This document shows positions 42,203-52,080 of a stretch of DNA of 64,000 bases, piece by piece. Both the position numbers and the translations under genes were made by a program. Source of the stretch: Treponema sp. UBA937 (GTDB lineage Bacteria > Spirochaetota > Spirochaetia > Treponematales > Breznakiellaceae); assembly GCA_002293455.1 (NCBI GenBank), contig DBDH01000114.1:40732-104731 (forward strand), read 5' to 3'. Under the pieces are notes generated by a model that did no database searches, had not been told where the DNA came from, and saw nothing but the letters and a program-made list of their open reading frames with translations. The stretch's first letter is position 1, and each line of letters begins with the position of its first letter.

Positions 42203-44371
42203 CTACTTGCTTGCCGCCTTCCAGTAACCTTTCCATTCCGACGGATTGTTCATTAAATATCTGCACTGATCCGCATAATACTTGGCCGGGGGATCCACGT
42301 CTTTTATCGTTTCAAAAATCTTTAACGCGTCAAAAAATTTTCCTTCGTAAAAAAGGTCTCTAGCAGTATCGAAAATGCCGATTACATCTTTCTTGCTTTC
42401 AAACAATTCTTTGAGCATCGGTTCAATCACGGGGATTGCCTCATTCTTGCCGACTACCGCAACTTTCGCGAGCATTCTCCCGTAAAAAGTTCCGTGCTGA
42501 TTCGCTTTATCAAAAGCATATTTCGTACACATCGTATGCGTGCCGAATTGTTTGTTGAGACCTTCAAGCCGGGCTCCAAGATTTACCGCATCCCCTAGCA
42601 TGGTATAGTTGAATCGTTTTTCAGAACCCATGTTTCCTACAACAACATCTCCGGCATTGATGCCTATCCGGGTAATCAGCGAAAATCCATATTCCTTTTG
42701 GAAAGATTCCTGCCGTTCCGCAAGCTGCCTTTGACATTCCAATGCTGAACGTAAAGCCTCTGCCGCGTGATTTTCCTGGTCAAGCGGAGCGTTCCAAAAA
42801 GCTACAACCGCATCGCCAATGTACTTATCAACATATCCGCCGGTATTCTGAATAATGTCCGTCATAATCGAAAGATATTTATTGATGAATTCCGTTAAAT
42901 GTGTTGGTTCCATTTTCTCTGAAATGGAAGTGAAGCCTTGAATATCCGAAAAAAAGATGCTCAGTTCGCGGCGCTCTCCGCCAAGTTTCAGGAGTTCCGG
43001 GTTGGCAATCAATTTGTCAATCAATACAGGGCTAAGATATTGTCCAAACGCGCTCTTGATAAATCTCCGCTGACTTCCTTCTGTCGCATAATTGTACAGT
43101 GTTCCGGAAGTGAAGCAAAGCACCGCGGCAAGTAATGGCGCGATCATGGGAACCCAAAAACCCGCGGCATAAGCTCCGATTGTTCCTCCGATGATCATAA
43201 GAAAAATCACCGCAAGTCCGACGATTCCAAAAACGATCCGTTTTAAATAAAGAGTGATGATACAAGTAATACCTGTAACAATAAGAATCGTCAAAAAAGA
43301 AAACCAGACAGGCGATTCGCGGATAAAATCCTGCTGCAAAAGATTATCCATCATGGTAATATGCATTCCCATTCCCGGATATACCGAAGAAACCGGCGTG
43401 GTGCATATATCAAATAATCCCGGAGCGTAGAGCCCGACAAAAATATGCCTGCCTTCAAAATTATCCGGTGATAAAAGAGGTTCTCTGCCTGCCGCAAGAT
43501 CTTCGGCGCTCTGAAGAATCTGCGCCGCGCTGTAAGGAATGTAGCGGTCAATGTTTCCCCGGAAACGAAGAAGCGTCCGCCCGTTTTTATCTACCGGAAT
43601 CGTGTAATTTCCCCAGGAGATGCTTTTTTTATCTTGATTGTAGCTTATATCAGTACTCCAGCCGGAAGCGATAAGGCCCGCGGCGGAAAGTCCGGGAACC
43701 GCTTTCCCATCAAAATCCAAAAAGAGAGAAAGCCGTCTATAAATATCATCAGAATCGGGCTGACCGGTAATGTTTCCAATAACATTCGCGCCCGCGGCGA
43801 TTTGCGGAATAGGAAACTGCGCGCCTATCCGCCTGACTGAATCTTCACCAGCGGGACTAAAATTGTTTACTACGGATTCAAAATTTTTGAGCTTAAATGC
43901 CGGAGTTGTAATATCCGACGGCCAGGAAGTCCTGTTTCCCGATTGACTGCTGAAAAAAACAGTTTGTACCACACGCCCATACTCCGCGGAAGCCCCGGCA
44001 AAATATTGATCATCAGCCGGACCATATACCGAGGGTTCTGAATAAATAATGTCAAATATTACAGAAGCCGCCCCGGATGTATTCATATATTCCACGATCT
44101 CGCCAAAACTCTGCCTGGGCCAGGGCCAGGACCATTTTCTCTCACGCTGGGCCCAATCAATGCTGTCCTGATCGACCAATACAAGCATGATATCTTCAGA
44201 AGGTTTTGTAGTTTCCGCCATAAAAACGACACGGAAATCATAGGACCGATATTCAAGATAATCAAGAATCCCCAAACGATACGCAAGAAAACATATTACA
44301 AAAACAGAGAATCCAATAATAAGCGCCGCACTGTGCTTTTTAATCTTTTTCAATTTCTTCTTGATCATCAT
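42203..44371 (-). CDS. CHASE2-domain adenylate cyclase
   Basis: A 722-residue membrane protein. One N-terminal helix (17-34) leads into a CHASE2 sensor domain outside the membrane (about 40-340), then three helices (350-440) and a class III cyclase domain (470-650). Metal aspartates are in FFSDIQGFT and YIGDAVVAFW; the lysine in VDKYIGDAV and the aspartate in MLGDAVNLGARLE are the pair choosing ATP, so cAMP is the likely product. The C-terminal 60 residues look TPR-like. The signal sensed is unknown. It is separated from the M48 gene by a terminator. Confidence 0.92.
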   Translation of the reverse strand: MMIKKKLKKIKKHSAALIIGFSVFVICFLAYRLGILDYLEYRSYDFRVVFMAETTKPSEDIMLVLVDQDSIDWAQRERKWSWPWPRQSFGEIVEYMNTSGAASVIFDIIYSEPSVYGPADDQYFAGASAEYGRVVQTVFFSSQSGNRTSWPSDITTPAFKLKNFESVVNNFSPAGEDSVRRIGAQFPIPQIAAGANVIGNITGQPDSDDIYRRLSLFLDFDGKAVPGLSAAGLIASGWSTDISYNQDKKSISWGNYTIPVDKNGRTLLRFRGNIDRYIPYSAAQILQSAEDLAAGREPLLSPDNFEGRHIFVGLYAPGLFDICTTPVSSVYPGMGMHITMMDNLLQQDFIRESPVWFSFLTILIVTGITCIITLYLKRIVFGIVGLAVIFLMIIGGTIGAYAAGFWVPMIAPLLAAVLCFTSGTLYNYATEGSQRRFIKSAFGQYLSPVLIDKLIANPELLKLGGERRELSIFFSDIQGFTSISEKMEPTHLTEFINKYLSIMTDIIQNTGGYVDKYIGDAVVAFWNAPLDQENHAAEALRSALECQRQLAERQESFQKEYGFSLITRIGINAGDVVVGNMGSEKRFNYTMLGDAVNLGARLEGLNKQFGTHTMCTKYAFDKANQHGTFYGRMLAKVAVVGKNEAIPVIEPMLKELFESKKDVIGIFDTARDLFYEGKFFDALKIFETIKDVDPPAKYYADQCRYLMNNPSEWKGYWKAASK

Positions 44372-44383
44372 ATCACCTTACAT

Positions 44384-44427
44384 ACAAAAGGCGCGCCCTG
44401 TAAGTTACGTCTTAGCGGACACGCCTT
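44384..44427 (-). terminator. Terminator after the SH3-M48 unit
   Basis: On the minus strand AAGGCGTGTCC (44427-44417) pairs with GGCGCGCCTT (44397-44388), followed by TTTTG. It lies between the M48 gene and the cyclase gene. Confidence 0.65.
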
Positions 44428-44460
44428 GTTCTCTTTTATGTTGTTGATTACAAAATAATG

Positions 44461-45318
44461 TTAAACATTCATCATGAAAGCCCGGAAGCGGTCTATCCGG
44501 TAATCCCGGGTATCAGGTACAGTATAGTTACCAATTGATTTTTCGGCATTATTGATTCTTGCATCCGGACTTGGATGAGTGGAATTAAACCCGCCGGAAG
44601 CTCTTGCCTGGCTTGTTTTAAGTCCTCTCAGCATTTCTACAAAAGAAGACGGTTCGTACCCCGCGGCGGCCAAAAGTTTCAAAGCAAGATCATCCGCTTG
44701 GTATTCCTGATCCCGCGAATATCCTTTATCGACCAAATTGGAAATAGCGCCATTGATGTCGCTATCAAACTTGTTTATTACATCCGTAATTACATCGACT
44801 TCGGTACTGTCTGTGATTACTGAAACGATGTTTGCTATAGCGATTCCTGACGATACCCAGGCATCGGTTTTCCTGCTTGCCTTAATTGCCTGGACACTGT
44901 GCTGGAGCTGAATATGCGCAATTTCATGGGCAATAATACCGGCTAAAGCGTCTTCGGAATTTGCGGAACGTAAAAGGCCCTTTGTTACAAAAATATGTCC
45001 GCCGGAAGAAGCGAAAGCGTTAACTTCTTCGCTGTCCAGAATCATAACATGGTATCCGTTGAACAAATCCGGTTTATCGGAATTAATCGTAATGGCTTTA
45101 CAAATTTCATTTAAATATAAAATCAATGCCGCGTTGCCGGTGTAGGGTTTGTATGAGATAAGAATATTTGCCGCTACCGCTCTGCCAATGTAATACTCTT
45201 CTTCGGCGGTAATTTCTTCCGAGGCTTTGCTGATGGCACCGCCTGCCGATTGGATAGAAGCGCAAGAACAAACACCCGCAAAAAGCAGAACGATCAAGAA
45301 ATATTTCATTACTTTCAT
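44461..45318 (-). CDS. M48-family lipoprotein metalloprotease
   Basis: A 285-residue lipoprotein protease. The signal MKVMKYFLIVLLFAGVCSC ends in a lipobox VCSC. The catalytic zinc site is HEIAHIQLQHS (HExxH, about residue 132) with a third ligand Glu in YQADDLALKLL. YfgC/BepA- and LoiP-like M48 proteins digest misassembled outer-membrane proteins in the periplasm; this one is similar in size to LoiP. Its ATG overlaps the SH3 gene stop. Bounded by a terminator. Confidence 0.9.
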   Translation of the reverse strand: MKVMKYFLIVLLFAGVCSCASIQSAGGAISKASEEITAEEEYYIGRAVAANILISYKPYTGNAALILYLNEICKAITINSDKPDLFNGYHVMILDSEEVNAFASSGGHIFVTKGLLRSANSEDALAGIIAHEIAHIQLQHSVQAIKASRKTDAWVSSGIAIANIVSVITDSTEVDVITDVINKFDSDINGAISNLVDKGYSRDQEYQADDLALKLLAAAGYEPSSFVEMLRGLKTSQARASGGFNSTHPSPDARINNAEKSIGNYTVPDTRDYRIDRFRAFMMNV

Positions 45319-45791
45319 TCTGGCTCTCCGGTATTCAGCTTTCCATCCAGCATGAATTGCAGCTCTTCTTCATCTGAAACAACATAGGTTTCCATAAGAT
45401 CAACAGCGGCAAAATCAACATGAGAAGAGTCTATATAGGCTTTTTCCACTTCCGCGCTGTAAGCTTTTCCCGCTAAAGCCAATTCTTCCGCGGAAGCTGA
45501 TGTTCTGTTTCCCGTACTAATAATCTGCCTTGTGGTAACATTTGACGCAGAAGTCCATCCGCTGATGTTACTATTGATTCCTCTGACTTCTACCCATGAA
45601 CCCTTTTCCGTCAGAACGGTAAATTCATCCCCGTATGCAAAAGTCCCCGTGGTTCCCGCAAAAAACCATGTGGAGGATTTTAATTTACCTTGATTTATGC
45701 AGACATACACTTTTTTCCTCGTAAGAGATTGGGCTTGAAGAACACACAACCCGCATACACAAAAAAGAATTAATAACGATATCCGTTTCAT
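45315..45791 (-). CDS. Secreted SH3-domain protein
   Basis: A 158-residue exported protein: signal peptide MKRISLLILFCVCGLCVLQA, then a bacterial SH3-like domain (about 30-90) with GTFAYGDEFTVLTEKGSWVE and GWTSASNV. The C-terminal half is helical and acidic, with no recognised domain. SH3b domains bind peptidoglycan or peptides. ATG at 45791 follows GGAGAGG; the upstream GTG (45797) overlaps that site. Coupled to the M48 protease by an ATGA overlap, it may recruit or regulate it. Confidence 0.82.
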   Translation of the reverse strand: MKRISLLILFCVCGLCVLQAQSLTRKKVYVCINQGKLKSSTWFFAGTTGTFAYGDEFTVLTEKGSWVEVRGINSNISGWTSASNVTTRQIISTGNRTSASAEELALAGKAYSAEVEKAYIDSSHVDFAAVDLMETYVVSDEEELQFMLDGKLNTGEPE

Positions 45792-45898
45792 AAACACCTC
45801 TCCTGCAGGACAACTTCGCCATTAATATACAACATTTTTAGCTGTTTATCCAGATTCTGTGCGCAAACTCAGTCAGGTTGAATATTTCAATGAAATAT

Positions 45899-46486
45899 TC
45901 ATATTCTTCTTGATCCGGGTTTTACCACGGGAATCCCCTTTGCACACAGCGCGCAGTTTTCGGCATTCCAGGTGACGGCTTCTATAGCCGAGCTTTCATA
46001 TAAGGGCCATCTTAACGATTCGCCGGACGCTCTGCGGTCAACAATACATGCCAAAGCAACGATGTCGGCGCCAAGATTTTTCAAAGCGAGAGCGGCCTCG
46101 CCGGAAGATTTTCCCGTTGTAATCACATCTTCCGCAATGAGAATTTTTTCTCCGGAACGGACCGTAAATCCGCGGCGAAGGCTCATCTTTCCCTCATCGT
46201 CACGTTCGGTGAAAATAGCGGGCAGACCCAGCTGCCGGGCAAGTTCGTACGCAACAATGATTCCGCCTATCGCGGGACCGCACACCGCATCGATGCGCAG
46301 CTTTCCATCCTCAATATCTTTTTTGATGCGCTCGGCCACGGGGGTCAGCGCTTCGGCGGCCTTATCGGGATACTGCAAAAGCCGCGCACACTGAAAATAA
46401 CGGTCCGAATGTTTCCCGGATGATAAGAGAAAATGTCCTTCCAGCATTGCTTCTGATTCCCGAAGCAAAGTAATTGTATCTTTCAT
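45899..46486 (-). CDS. pyrE: Orotate phosphoribosyltransferase
   Basis: A 195-residue type I phosphoribosyltransferase. The PRPP-binding loop is ILIAEDVITTGKSSGEA (about residues 115-131), RYFQCARLLQ is the orotate-binding start, and VCGPAIGGIIVAYELAR a second PRPP contact. It makes orotidine 5'-phosphate for UMP synthesis. It is separated from its pathway neighbours pyrF-pyrI-pyrB by the restriction-modification gene and the DUF3795 gene. A 21-base near-palindrome (45880-45900) lies on its stop codon. Confidence 0.94.
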   Translation of the reverse strand: MKDTITLLRESEAMLEGHFLLSSGKHSDRYFQCARLLQYPDKAAEALTPVAERIKKDIEDGKLRIDAVCGPAIGGIIVAYELARQLGLPAIFTERDDEGKMSLRRGFTVRSGEKILIAEDVITTGKSSGEAALALKNLGADIVALACIVDRRASGESLRWPLYESSAIEAVTWNAENCALCAKGIPVVKPGSRRI

Positions 46487-46502
46487 GTTTTTCCTTTTCC
46501 AC

Positions 46503-46850
46503 TTACAGTGACTTCAAATTTTCCGCCGCGGCGGGAGCATTCTTGTGTACAGCACTGACGCTTTCACAGGGATAGTCTTTACAGAGTCCGCAGTGGGAAA
46601 CTTTCTTTTCCGCGGCACATTTGCGTATTTCACACATACCGCAATATCCGCCAAGAACAGAACTTCCCGTTCTGCATCCTTCGCAGGTAATATCTTCCGG
46701 CTTAATGTCCGCACCATTCATTTTCGACCATTCCGCCGCAATTTTTGCCTTCATGGCATCGTCGTTGTTTTTTGTCGCGATAAAAGCATCGCAGGCAGCA
46801 CAATCCAATCCGCATACTGCAATTGCATTGGCAATCATTTGGTTTTCCAT
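46503..46850 (-). CDS. DUF3795 cysteine-rich protein
   Basis: A 115-residue protein with eleven cysteines in paired arrays: CGLDCAACDAF, CEGCRTG, GYCGMCEIRKCA and CGLCKDYPC. This is the DUF3795 pattern, probably binding zinc or iron-sulfur. Function unknown. ATG at 46850 is chosen, seven bases after AAGGAG; the frame opens further upstream without a site. It lies 16 bases from pyrE on the same strand, so it may be co-transcribed with it. Confidence 0.84.
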   Translation of the reverse strand: MENQMIANAIAVCGLDCAACDAFIATKNNDDAMKAKIAAEWSKMNGADIKPEDITCEGCRTGSSVLGGYCGMCEIRKCAAEKKVSHCGLCKDYPCESVSAVHKNAPAAAENLKSL

Positions 46851-46921
46851 GTTCATTCTCCTTTTCGTTTGATATCTATTGAAAAAATGTACACTATTAA
46901 ACATGACAATTATATTTCATG

Positions 46922-49900
46922 TTATAAATATTTTTTCAATACCGTTTCTTTTTCTTGCGGAATTTCAGCAAATTGTTTTTCAAAATCGGCAATTTCTGCT
47001 TCAATTTTTTCGATTTCCGCAACGATTTTTTGTTGTTCGGGGATAGGGGGAACAGGGATTGCTAAATTTTCATAGAAAGCAATAGGAACACGACGATGTC
47101 CACTTGCACCAGTCATATTTTTTTCGGCATCTATCCTAATCGATTTTCTATTTAGCAATGTAAATAAATATTTTGTTTTTATTATATCATTATTTGCCCT
47201 AATAACATGAAATTCAGAACTTCCCAATGCTAAACCATTTGTAAGATTAGCTGCTAATGCACATTTCCCATTTTCCATACAAGGCGTAATTTTTGCAATA
47301 ATAATATCGTCCTCGCGAAAATAGGTATAGCTTCCTTTTTTTATTTCTGAATACGGTTTATCAATTTTATTTGCAATATACCCGTCATTACTAACAGAAG
47401 GCATATCTACAAATGAAATTAATGTATTTATATCTAAATTGGAGATTTCTGTTTTTGAAGGATTTGTTATTGCAAGTTGGCTTAATTTTTCTTTATTATA
47501 TTGAGAATATGATTGCAAACAAATGTTTTCTATTTGCTTTTTGTATTTTTCAATCTTCTCTTTCGCCTCTACCTCTTTTTTTTCCACAATTTCAATTTCA
47601 GAAACGATTTTTTGTTGTATTTCTTTTGGAGGAAGAGGAATTTTTTGAGCATTTGCGCTTGTTAATGTTATAAAAGGCTGTGCTGCTCCTGATTTTACCC
47701 AATAACTTTCATTATTGATACATTGAAACAAATATTTCAGCAAAACTTCTTCTTTGTTTCTAATCACAATAGTATTTTTAATTGCAGTCCACTTTTCTTG
47801 TGCATAAAAACATTTTCCACATCTTGCTCCTATCGCTGACAAAATAATAGCTTCTCCTTCTTGCTCATAGAAATCAGTTTTCCCATCTAAACCTGTTGCG
47901 CTATAAACATTATATTGTCCTTTTTCTTTGTAAATAGTTTTTGTCAAATCAGTATTGCCCCAGTCAATTTGAGCAATTTCGCCTAATTTTACAATTTCCC
48001 ACTTACTCTCAATTTTTACTTTTTTTTTAACCGCAAGTTTTATTTCTTTTTGAAATTCCGCACGGTCAAAGGTGAGCATATCCAATAAATCAACGTATGA
48101 AACATTGCTTTTCAGATTCTCGACAATCTCAAGATTTTTATTTCCAATAAAAGCATTGTAAATATAACTGCTTGCTTTGGTACAATCGTTTTGATCTTTT
48201 GCGTTATAAAGTTGTGTTGCCTCATCTATGGATTTTCCTCCCTGCATTGAGTGCATTCCTTCATTTCCTCTGCGGTTTGAAAATTCGTATCCGAGAAAAT
48301 GCTTTTCTGCATCTTTTTCTCCGCTTTTTACCAGCACAATATCTTTTTGGTAATATGCCAAAAGGAAATAATGCAATTTGTCTTTTTCTGTATCAAGGAG
48401 TTTATCCCAAAACTCTTTTTCAGTTTTGGCTTTTATTTTTTTGCGGTATTCTTTATAAATTTCGTGTTTTTCAATATTTTGATTTGGCTGCTTTTTGAGT
48501 AAAGAAACATAATCTTCAAACGAAATATTTTCCCAAATGCGAAAAATATATTTGGCAACAGGTTTTTCTATTTCGACAATGGAATTATCAATAAATTCCG
48601 TGAAAAATTTATCGGTATATGTTTTCAGTTTTACCGTATCCTGATTATTTCTTCGTTTCAAAAACAAAGTAACCGTATTTGTATTAGTCGCCATAAAGGT
48701 ATTTCCGCCCAGTTCCACAATGGCTATAATATCAAAATACTGCAAAATAATTTCTCGTGTTTTGGTCTGTATTCCCGTATTGTTCAAAATTGAACTTGGC
48801 AAAATGATGGCCGCAACTCCGTCATCTTTCAGCAAATGCTTGGTTCTTTCCACAAACAAACATTCAATGTCTTTGCTTTTATCGGTCAAATGCGGATAGA
48901 GTTCAAAATCGTTTTGTGCTCCGATATATTCCAAATCGTCTTTGCAATCGTTTACGGAATAGGGCGGATTGGAAAGCAACAGCGAAAACTGCGGTTTGTT
49001 TGCATTGTCCTGCAATAATCCTTTGTATGTTTTAGAACTTTTAAAGCTGTCTAATCCGTCTCCGTGAATAACCTGTGCTACGCCATCGCCATAAAAATAA
49101 CAGCCTACTTTGGCTGCTTTTACCAAACGGTAATCTTTTTCGATTCCATAGACATATTTTGCCGCCCAATTATATGGATCTGCCTGCCACGAAGCCACTT
49201 CCTTTTTTGCAATCGGAAATTTAATATCATCAAGATTTATAGAGTTGATAACATCTTGATATTCTTCCATAACCTCAGTTATAAAGTGTCCGCTGCCAAC
49301 CGCATAATCAATTATTGCAGGAAGTTTTGCTATTGTATTATTTACCTCACTTAAAACAAGTTGCTTTATGGGCAAAGATTTTACAATAAATTTTGTGATA
49401 GGCGGAGGCGTAAAGTACTGACCAACTTCTTGTTTAAGTCCTGTTGTTAAAAGTCTTTCAAAAAAATCGGATAGATGCTGCTGTTTCCTCGGATAACGAA
49501 TTTGATACTTTTCTAACAATTTTACTACATCTTTCAGCACTCTGTGATTTTGCTCAAAATCGTTGTCATCCAAAACATTTTTTATGTCAAAAAGTTTGTT
49601 GAATTTGAGAAACTTTTTCTTTTTATCTAAAAGTTCTTCGGGAGAATTTGCCTGAAAATCGGAATCTTCAATTCCCTCAATTTCTTTTTTGAGAAAAGCA
49701 AATAATCCTTCTTTATGTAATCTATACAAGCGAACCTGAAAATCTATAGGATTGTCGTTTTCTCTCCAATGAAATTCTAATTCATCATTTTCGCCTTTTG
49801 CTTCATCGTACAGTTTAGCCAAAAATAAATTGAAAATTACATTAAAAGCATTGGGCTTGTCTGAAACCGAATGTTTACGAAGTATAGATGCAAACTCATT

Positions 49901-50581
49901 AAATAATTTTTGACTTTCTTGCTCTGAAAATTCTCTTAAATCGTTTTTTGTAAATAATTTTTCTTTGAAATCATAGGGCGGATTTTCCCAAACACCGTAA
50001 TTTTTGGTTTGTTTATCCCATTTTTCGTAAAAATCTTTTACAGAAGAAGTCGTTTTGTATTCTTCTTCAATTTTTACAAAAGTATTTTCAAAAATAATTT
50101 TACTATTTTTAAGTTCTGATGCATAAAGCATCAAAATTTCAGCATTTTTATCCTGTTGAAAATAAGAAAAAAGCTGTCCGCCGTCTTTTTGTAGATTTTT
50201 TAACTCTTTATCATATTCTTTTCCGAATGTTTTACATTCAATCATCAAATAAGCTTTGTTATCTTTTTTTACTAAAATATCAAGTCGTCCTTTTTCCTGA
50301 TGTCCGAGTTTCCAAGTGGGTTCAAGAACAATATTTTCGGGCTTATAGCCATTTTCCAGCAAACGGTTTACGCATTCCAAAACGACAAAATTTTCATCTT
50401 GTGAGAAATTCTGCGTTGTTTTGCTATCGGATGTGATTTTTTCGCCATAGTTTATGCGTGGTTCTTTAAAGTTAACTTCAATTGTATAATTATCCGCCAT
50501 CGGATATTTCTTTGAGAAAACACTCGTAGTATTTTCTTTGGGAGAAAAATCTAGCGCTTTTACAAAATTTTTGTGATCCAT
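46922..50581 (-). CDS. Single-chain restriction-modification enzyme (nuclease, N6-methylase, specificity domains)
   Basis: A 1219-residue fusion. An N-terminal type-I-like nuclease (about 110-200) has GRLDILVKKDNKAYLMIECK; a N6 adenine methylase follows with IIDYAVGSGHF (motif I) and LLLSNPPYSVN (catalytic NPPY); the last 400 residues are two HsdS-like target-recognition domains, separated by a coiled coil (EKKEVEAKEKIEKYKKQ) and ended by PVPPIPEQQKIVAEIEKIE. There is no helicase, so it is of type IIG/IIB style. ATG at 50581 follows GGAGGGGA. It is visibly AT-richer than its neighbours, consistent with acquisition into the pyr cluster. Confidence 0.87.
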   Translation of the reverse strand: MDHKNFVKALDFSPKENTTSVFSKKYPMADNYTIEVNFKEPRINYGEKITSDSKTTQNFSQDENFVVLECVNRLLENGYKPENIVLEPTWKLGHQEKGRLDILVKKDNKAYLMIECKTFGKEYDKELKNLQKDGGQLFSYFQQDKNAEILMLYASELKNSKIIFENTFVKIEEEYKTTSSVKDFYEKWDKQTKNYGVWENPPYDFKEKLFTKNDLREFSEQESQKLFNEFASILRKHSVSDKPNAFNVIFNLFLAKLYDEAKGENDELEFHWRENDNPIDFQVRLYRLHKEGLFAFLKKEIEGIEDSDFQANSPEELLDKKKKFLKFNKLFDIKNVLDDNDFEQNHRVLKDVVKLLEKYQIRYPRKQQHLSDFFERLLTTGLKQEVGQYFTPPPITKFIVKSLPIKQLVLSEVNNTIAKLPAIIDYAVGSGHFITEVMEEYQDVINSINLDDIKFPIAKKEVASWQADPYNWAAKYVYGIEKDYRLVKAAKVGCYFYGDGVAQVIHGDGLDSFKSSKTYKGLLQDNANKPQFSLLLSNPPYSVNDCKDDLEYIGAQNDFELYPHLTDKSKDIECLFVERTKHLLKDDGVAAIILPSSILNNTGIQTKTREIILQYFDIIAIVELGGNTFMATNTNTVTLFLKRRNNQDTVKLKTYTDKFFTEFIDNSIVEIEKPVAKYIFRIWENISFEDYVSLLKKQPNQNIEKHEIYKEYRKKIKAKTEKEFWDKLLDTEKDKLHYFLLAYYQKDIVLVKSGEKDAEKHFLGYEFSNRRGNEGMHSMQGGKSIDEATQLYNAKDQNDCTKASSYIYNAFIGNKNLEIVENLKSNVSYVDLLDMLTFDRAEFQKEIKLAVKKKVKIESKWEIVKLGEIAQIDWGNTDLTKTIYKEKGQYNVYSATGLDGKTDFYEQEGEAIILSAIGARCGKCFYAQEKWTAIKNTIVIRNKEEVLLKYLFQCINNESYWVKSGAAQPFITLTSANAQKIPLPPKEIQQKIVSEIEIVEKKEVEAKEKIEKYKKQIENICLQSYSQYNKEKLSQLAITNPSKTEISNLDINTLISFVDMPSVSNDGYIANKIDKPYSEIKKGSYTYFREDDIIIAKITPCMENGKCALAANLTNGLALGSSEFHVIRANNDIIKTKYLFTLLNRKSIRIDAEKNMTGASGHRRVPIAFYENLAIPVPPIPEQQKIVAEIEKIEAEIADFEKQFAEIPQEKETVLKKYL

Positions 50582-50728
50582 AACTCCAATTCCCCTCCTT
50601 TCCCCCACTTCATTATAACATATACCTGTGAAAAAATATTCATCAATTTTTATAATTTTGAGTTTATTTTTGGATGAAAAGTGTAATCCCAAAAACAAAC
50701 ACAGCCGCGAATTTACTCGATTTATCAA

Positions 50729-51610
50729 TCAGCTTTTTGACGCATCTAAAATTGCGTCCCGCATTTCTGCGGCGGCCTTGTAACCCGCATCGGCAACATG
50801 AGAAAAATCCGCGTCTTCCGCATGTACGATATTGGTCCAGGCTTTTAAGATAGATCGGGACGCGTTCACTACCCCGCCGTTCCCTTTGTTAAGAAGAACC
50901 GCGGCATCGGCGGCGGCGCCGCCTTGGGCTCCGTAGCCTGGAATGAGGAAGAACAAGTTCGTATATGTTTCACGAATCGCCGCGGCTTCCTCAGTTTCGG
51001 TGCATCCGACTACAGCGCCGAAGGCTCCATAACCAGATTTCCCCATATACATTTCCGCCAATTCTGAAAGACGATTGCCGACAACATTGTAAAGCCTTCC
51101 GCCGCCTTTTATTTCCTGATACTCAAAATCCCTCATGCCTTTGTTGGAAGTCCGCATCAGCACAAAGGCGCCTTTCCCCTCTGTCTTTGCGTATTCCGCC
51201 CAGGGTTCGATAGAATCCATGCCCATGTAAGGAGAAAGTGTAACAAAGTCGGCTTCAAAGTCACCCGAAAAGTGAGCTTTTGCGTAACGGCTTGCGGTAT
51301 CGGCAATATCGCCGCGTTTTATATCCGCAATAACGAGAGCCTTTCTGCCGCGAAGGTAGCGCAAAGTATCCGCATATGCTTTTAAGCCGTCAATGCCCAG
51401 AGCCTCGTAATACGCAATCTGAACTTTGTAGCACGCGACAGCTTCCAGTGTAGCGTCAATCAATGTTTTGTTAAAAAAGAATAGAGCTTCCGCGTCCGAG
51501 GCTGCCGCCTTCCGTTCTTTAACGGGAATATATTCCGGAGCGGTATCGAGCCCAACGCAGACATGACCGTTCGCGGCAGTTTTTTCAAATAATCTGTCCA
51601 TATTGTACAT
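50729..51610 (-). CDS. pyrF: Orotidine 5'-phosphate decarboxylase, type 2
   Basis: A 293-residue decarboxylase of the longer type 2 class. VIADIKRGDIADTASRYAKA is the catalytic Lys/Asp motif. It converts OMP to UMP, the last step of the de novo pathway. ATG at 51610 has a textbook AGGAGG six bases before it; a frame to 51634 overlaps pyrI and is rejected. It lies 20 bases from the pyrI stop and forms one transcript with pyrB-pyrI. The 147-base T-rich gap downstream precedes the acquired restriction gene. Confidence 0.94.
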   Translation of the reverse strand: MYNMDRLFEKTAANGHVCVGLDTAPEYIPVKERKAAASDAEALFFFNKTLIDATLEAVACYKVQIAYYEALGIDGLKAYADTLRYLRGRKALVIADIKRGDIADTASRYAKAHFSGDFEADFVTLSPYMGMDSIEPWAEYAKTEGKGAFVLMRTSNKGMRDFEYQEIKGGGRLYNVVGNRLSELAEMYMGKSGYGAFGAVVGCTETEEAAAIRETYTNLFFLIPGYGAQGGAAADAAVLLNKGNGGVVNASRSILKAWTNIVHAEDADFSHVADAGYKAAAEMRDAILDASKS

Positions 51611-51630
51611 AACAATCCTCCTAAGCATCA

Positions 51631-52080
51631 TCAAACTTGTTTCGGTTTTTTAATATCACCGGCAAAACGAATATCATCGCAGTATTCACACCGATAGGTC
51701 CGGGCATCTGTATCTTCCAGAATGAAAATGTGCGGAATATATTTTTCGGTATATGTTACACAGCGGGGATTATTGCAAAGCAGGATATTTTCCACGCGCT
51801 CCGGAAGTTTAAGCTGAATCCTTTCGGCAATTTCTTCGTTCTTAATAACTTTTACCGTGATGTTTGGATCGATAAAACCAAGAATATCAAAATCGATCTT
51901 GATGATATTATCAATCTTGATCATATCCTTTCGCCCCATTTTTTTGGAAGCGGCATTCAGGACAAAGGCAACGTTATATGACGCTTTGTCAAGACCGAGC
52001 CAGTTGAAAACTTTAATCCCCTGCCCCGCTTTAATGTGATCAATAACAATTCCGTTTTTTATGTTTTCAATATTTAACAT
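51631..52080 (-). CDS. pyrI: Aspartate transcarbamoylase regulatory chain
   Basis: A 149-residue PyrI. The N-terminal nucleotide-binding domain includes [15 protein letters not shown], and the C-terminal zinc site is complete: CNNPRC and CEYC give four cysteines. It binds CTP and ATP and mediates feedback control of PyrB by assembling into the allosteric holoenzyme. Start overlaps the pyrB stop by seven bases, so production is matched to the catalytic chain. Confidence 0.95.
   Translation of the reverse strand: MLNIENIKNGIVIDHIKAGQGIKVFNWLGLDKASYNVAFVLNAASKKMGRKDMIKIDNIIKIDFDILGFIDPNITVKVIKNEEIAERIQLKLPERVENILLCNNPRCVTYTEKYIPHIFILEDTDARTYRCEYCDDIRFAGDIKKPKQV

Noticed and set aside
45880..45900. 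GAATATTTCA/TGAAATATTC palindrome after pyrE as a terminator
   Set aside because: The loop is a single base, the stem is AT-rich and there is no T-run, so a terminator is not supported.
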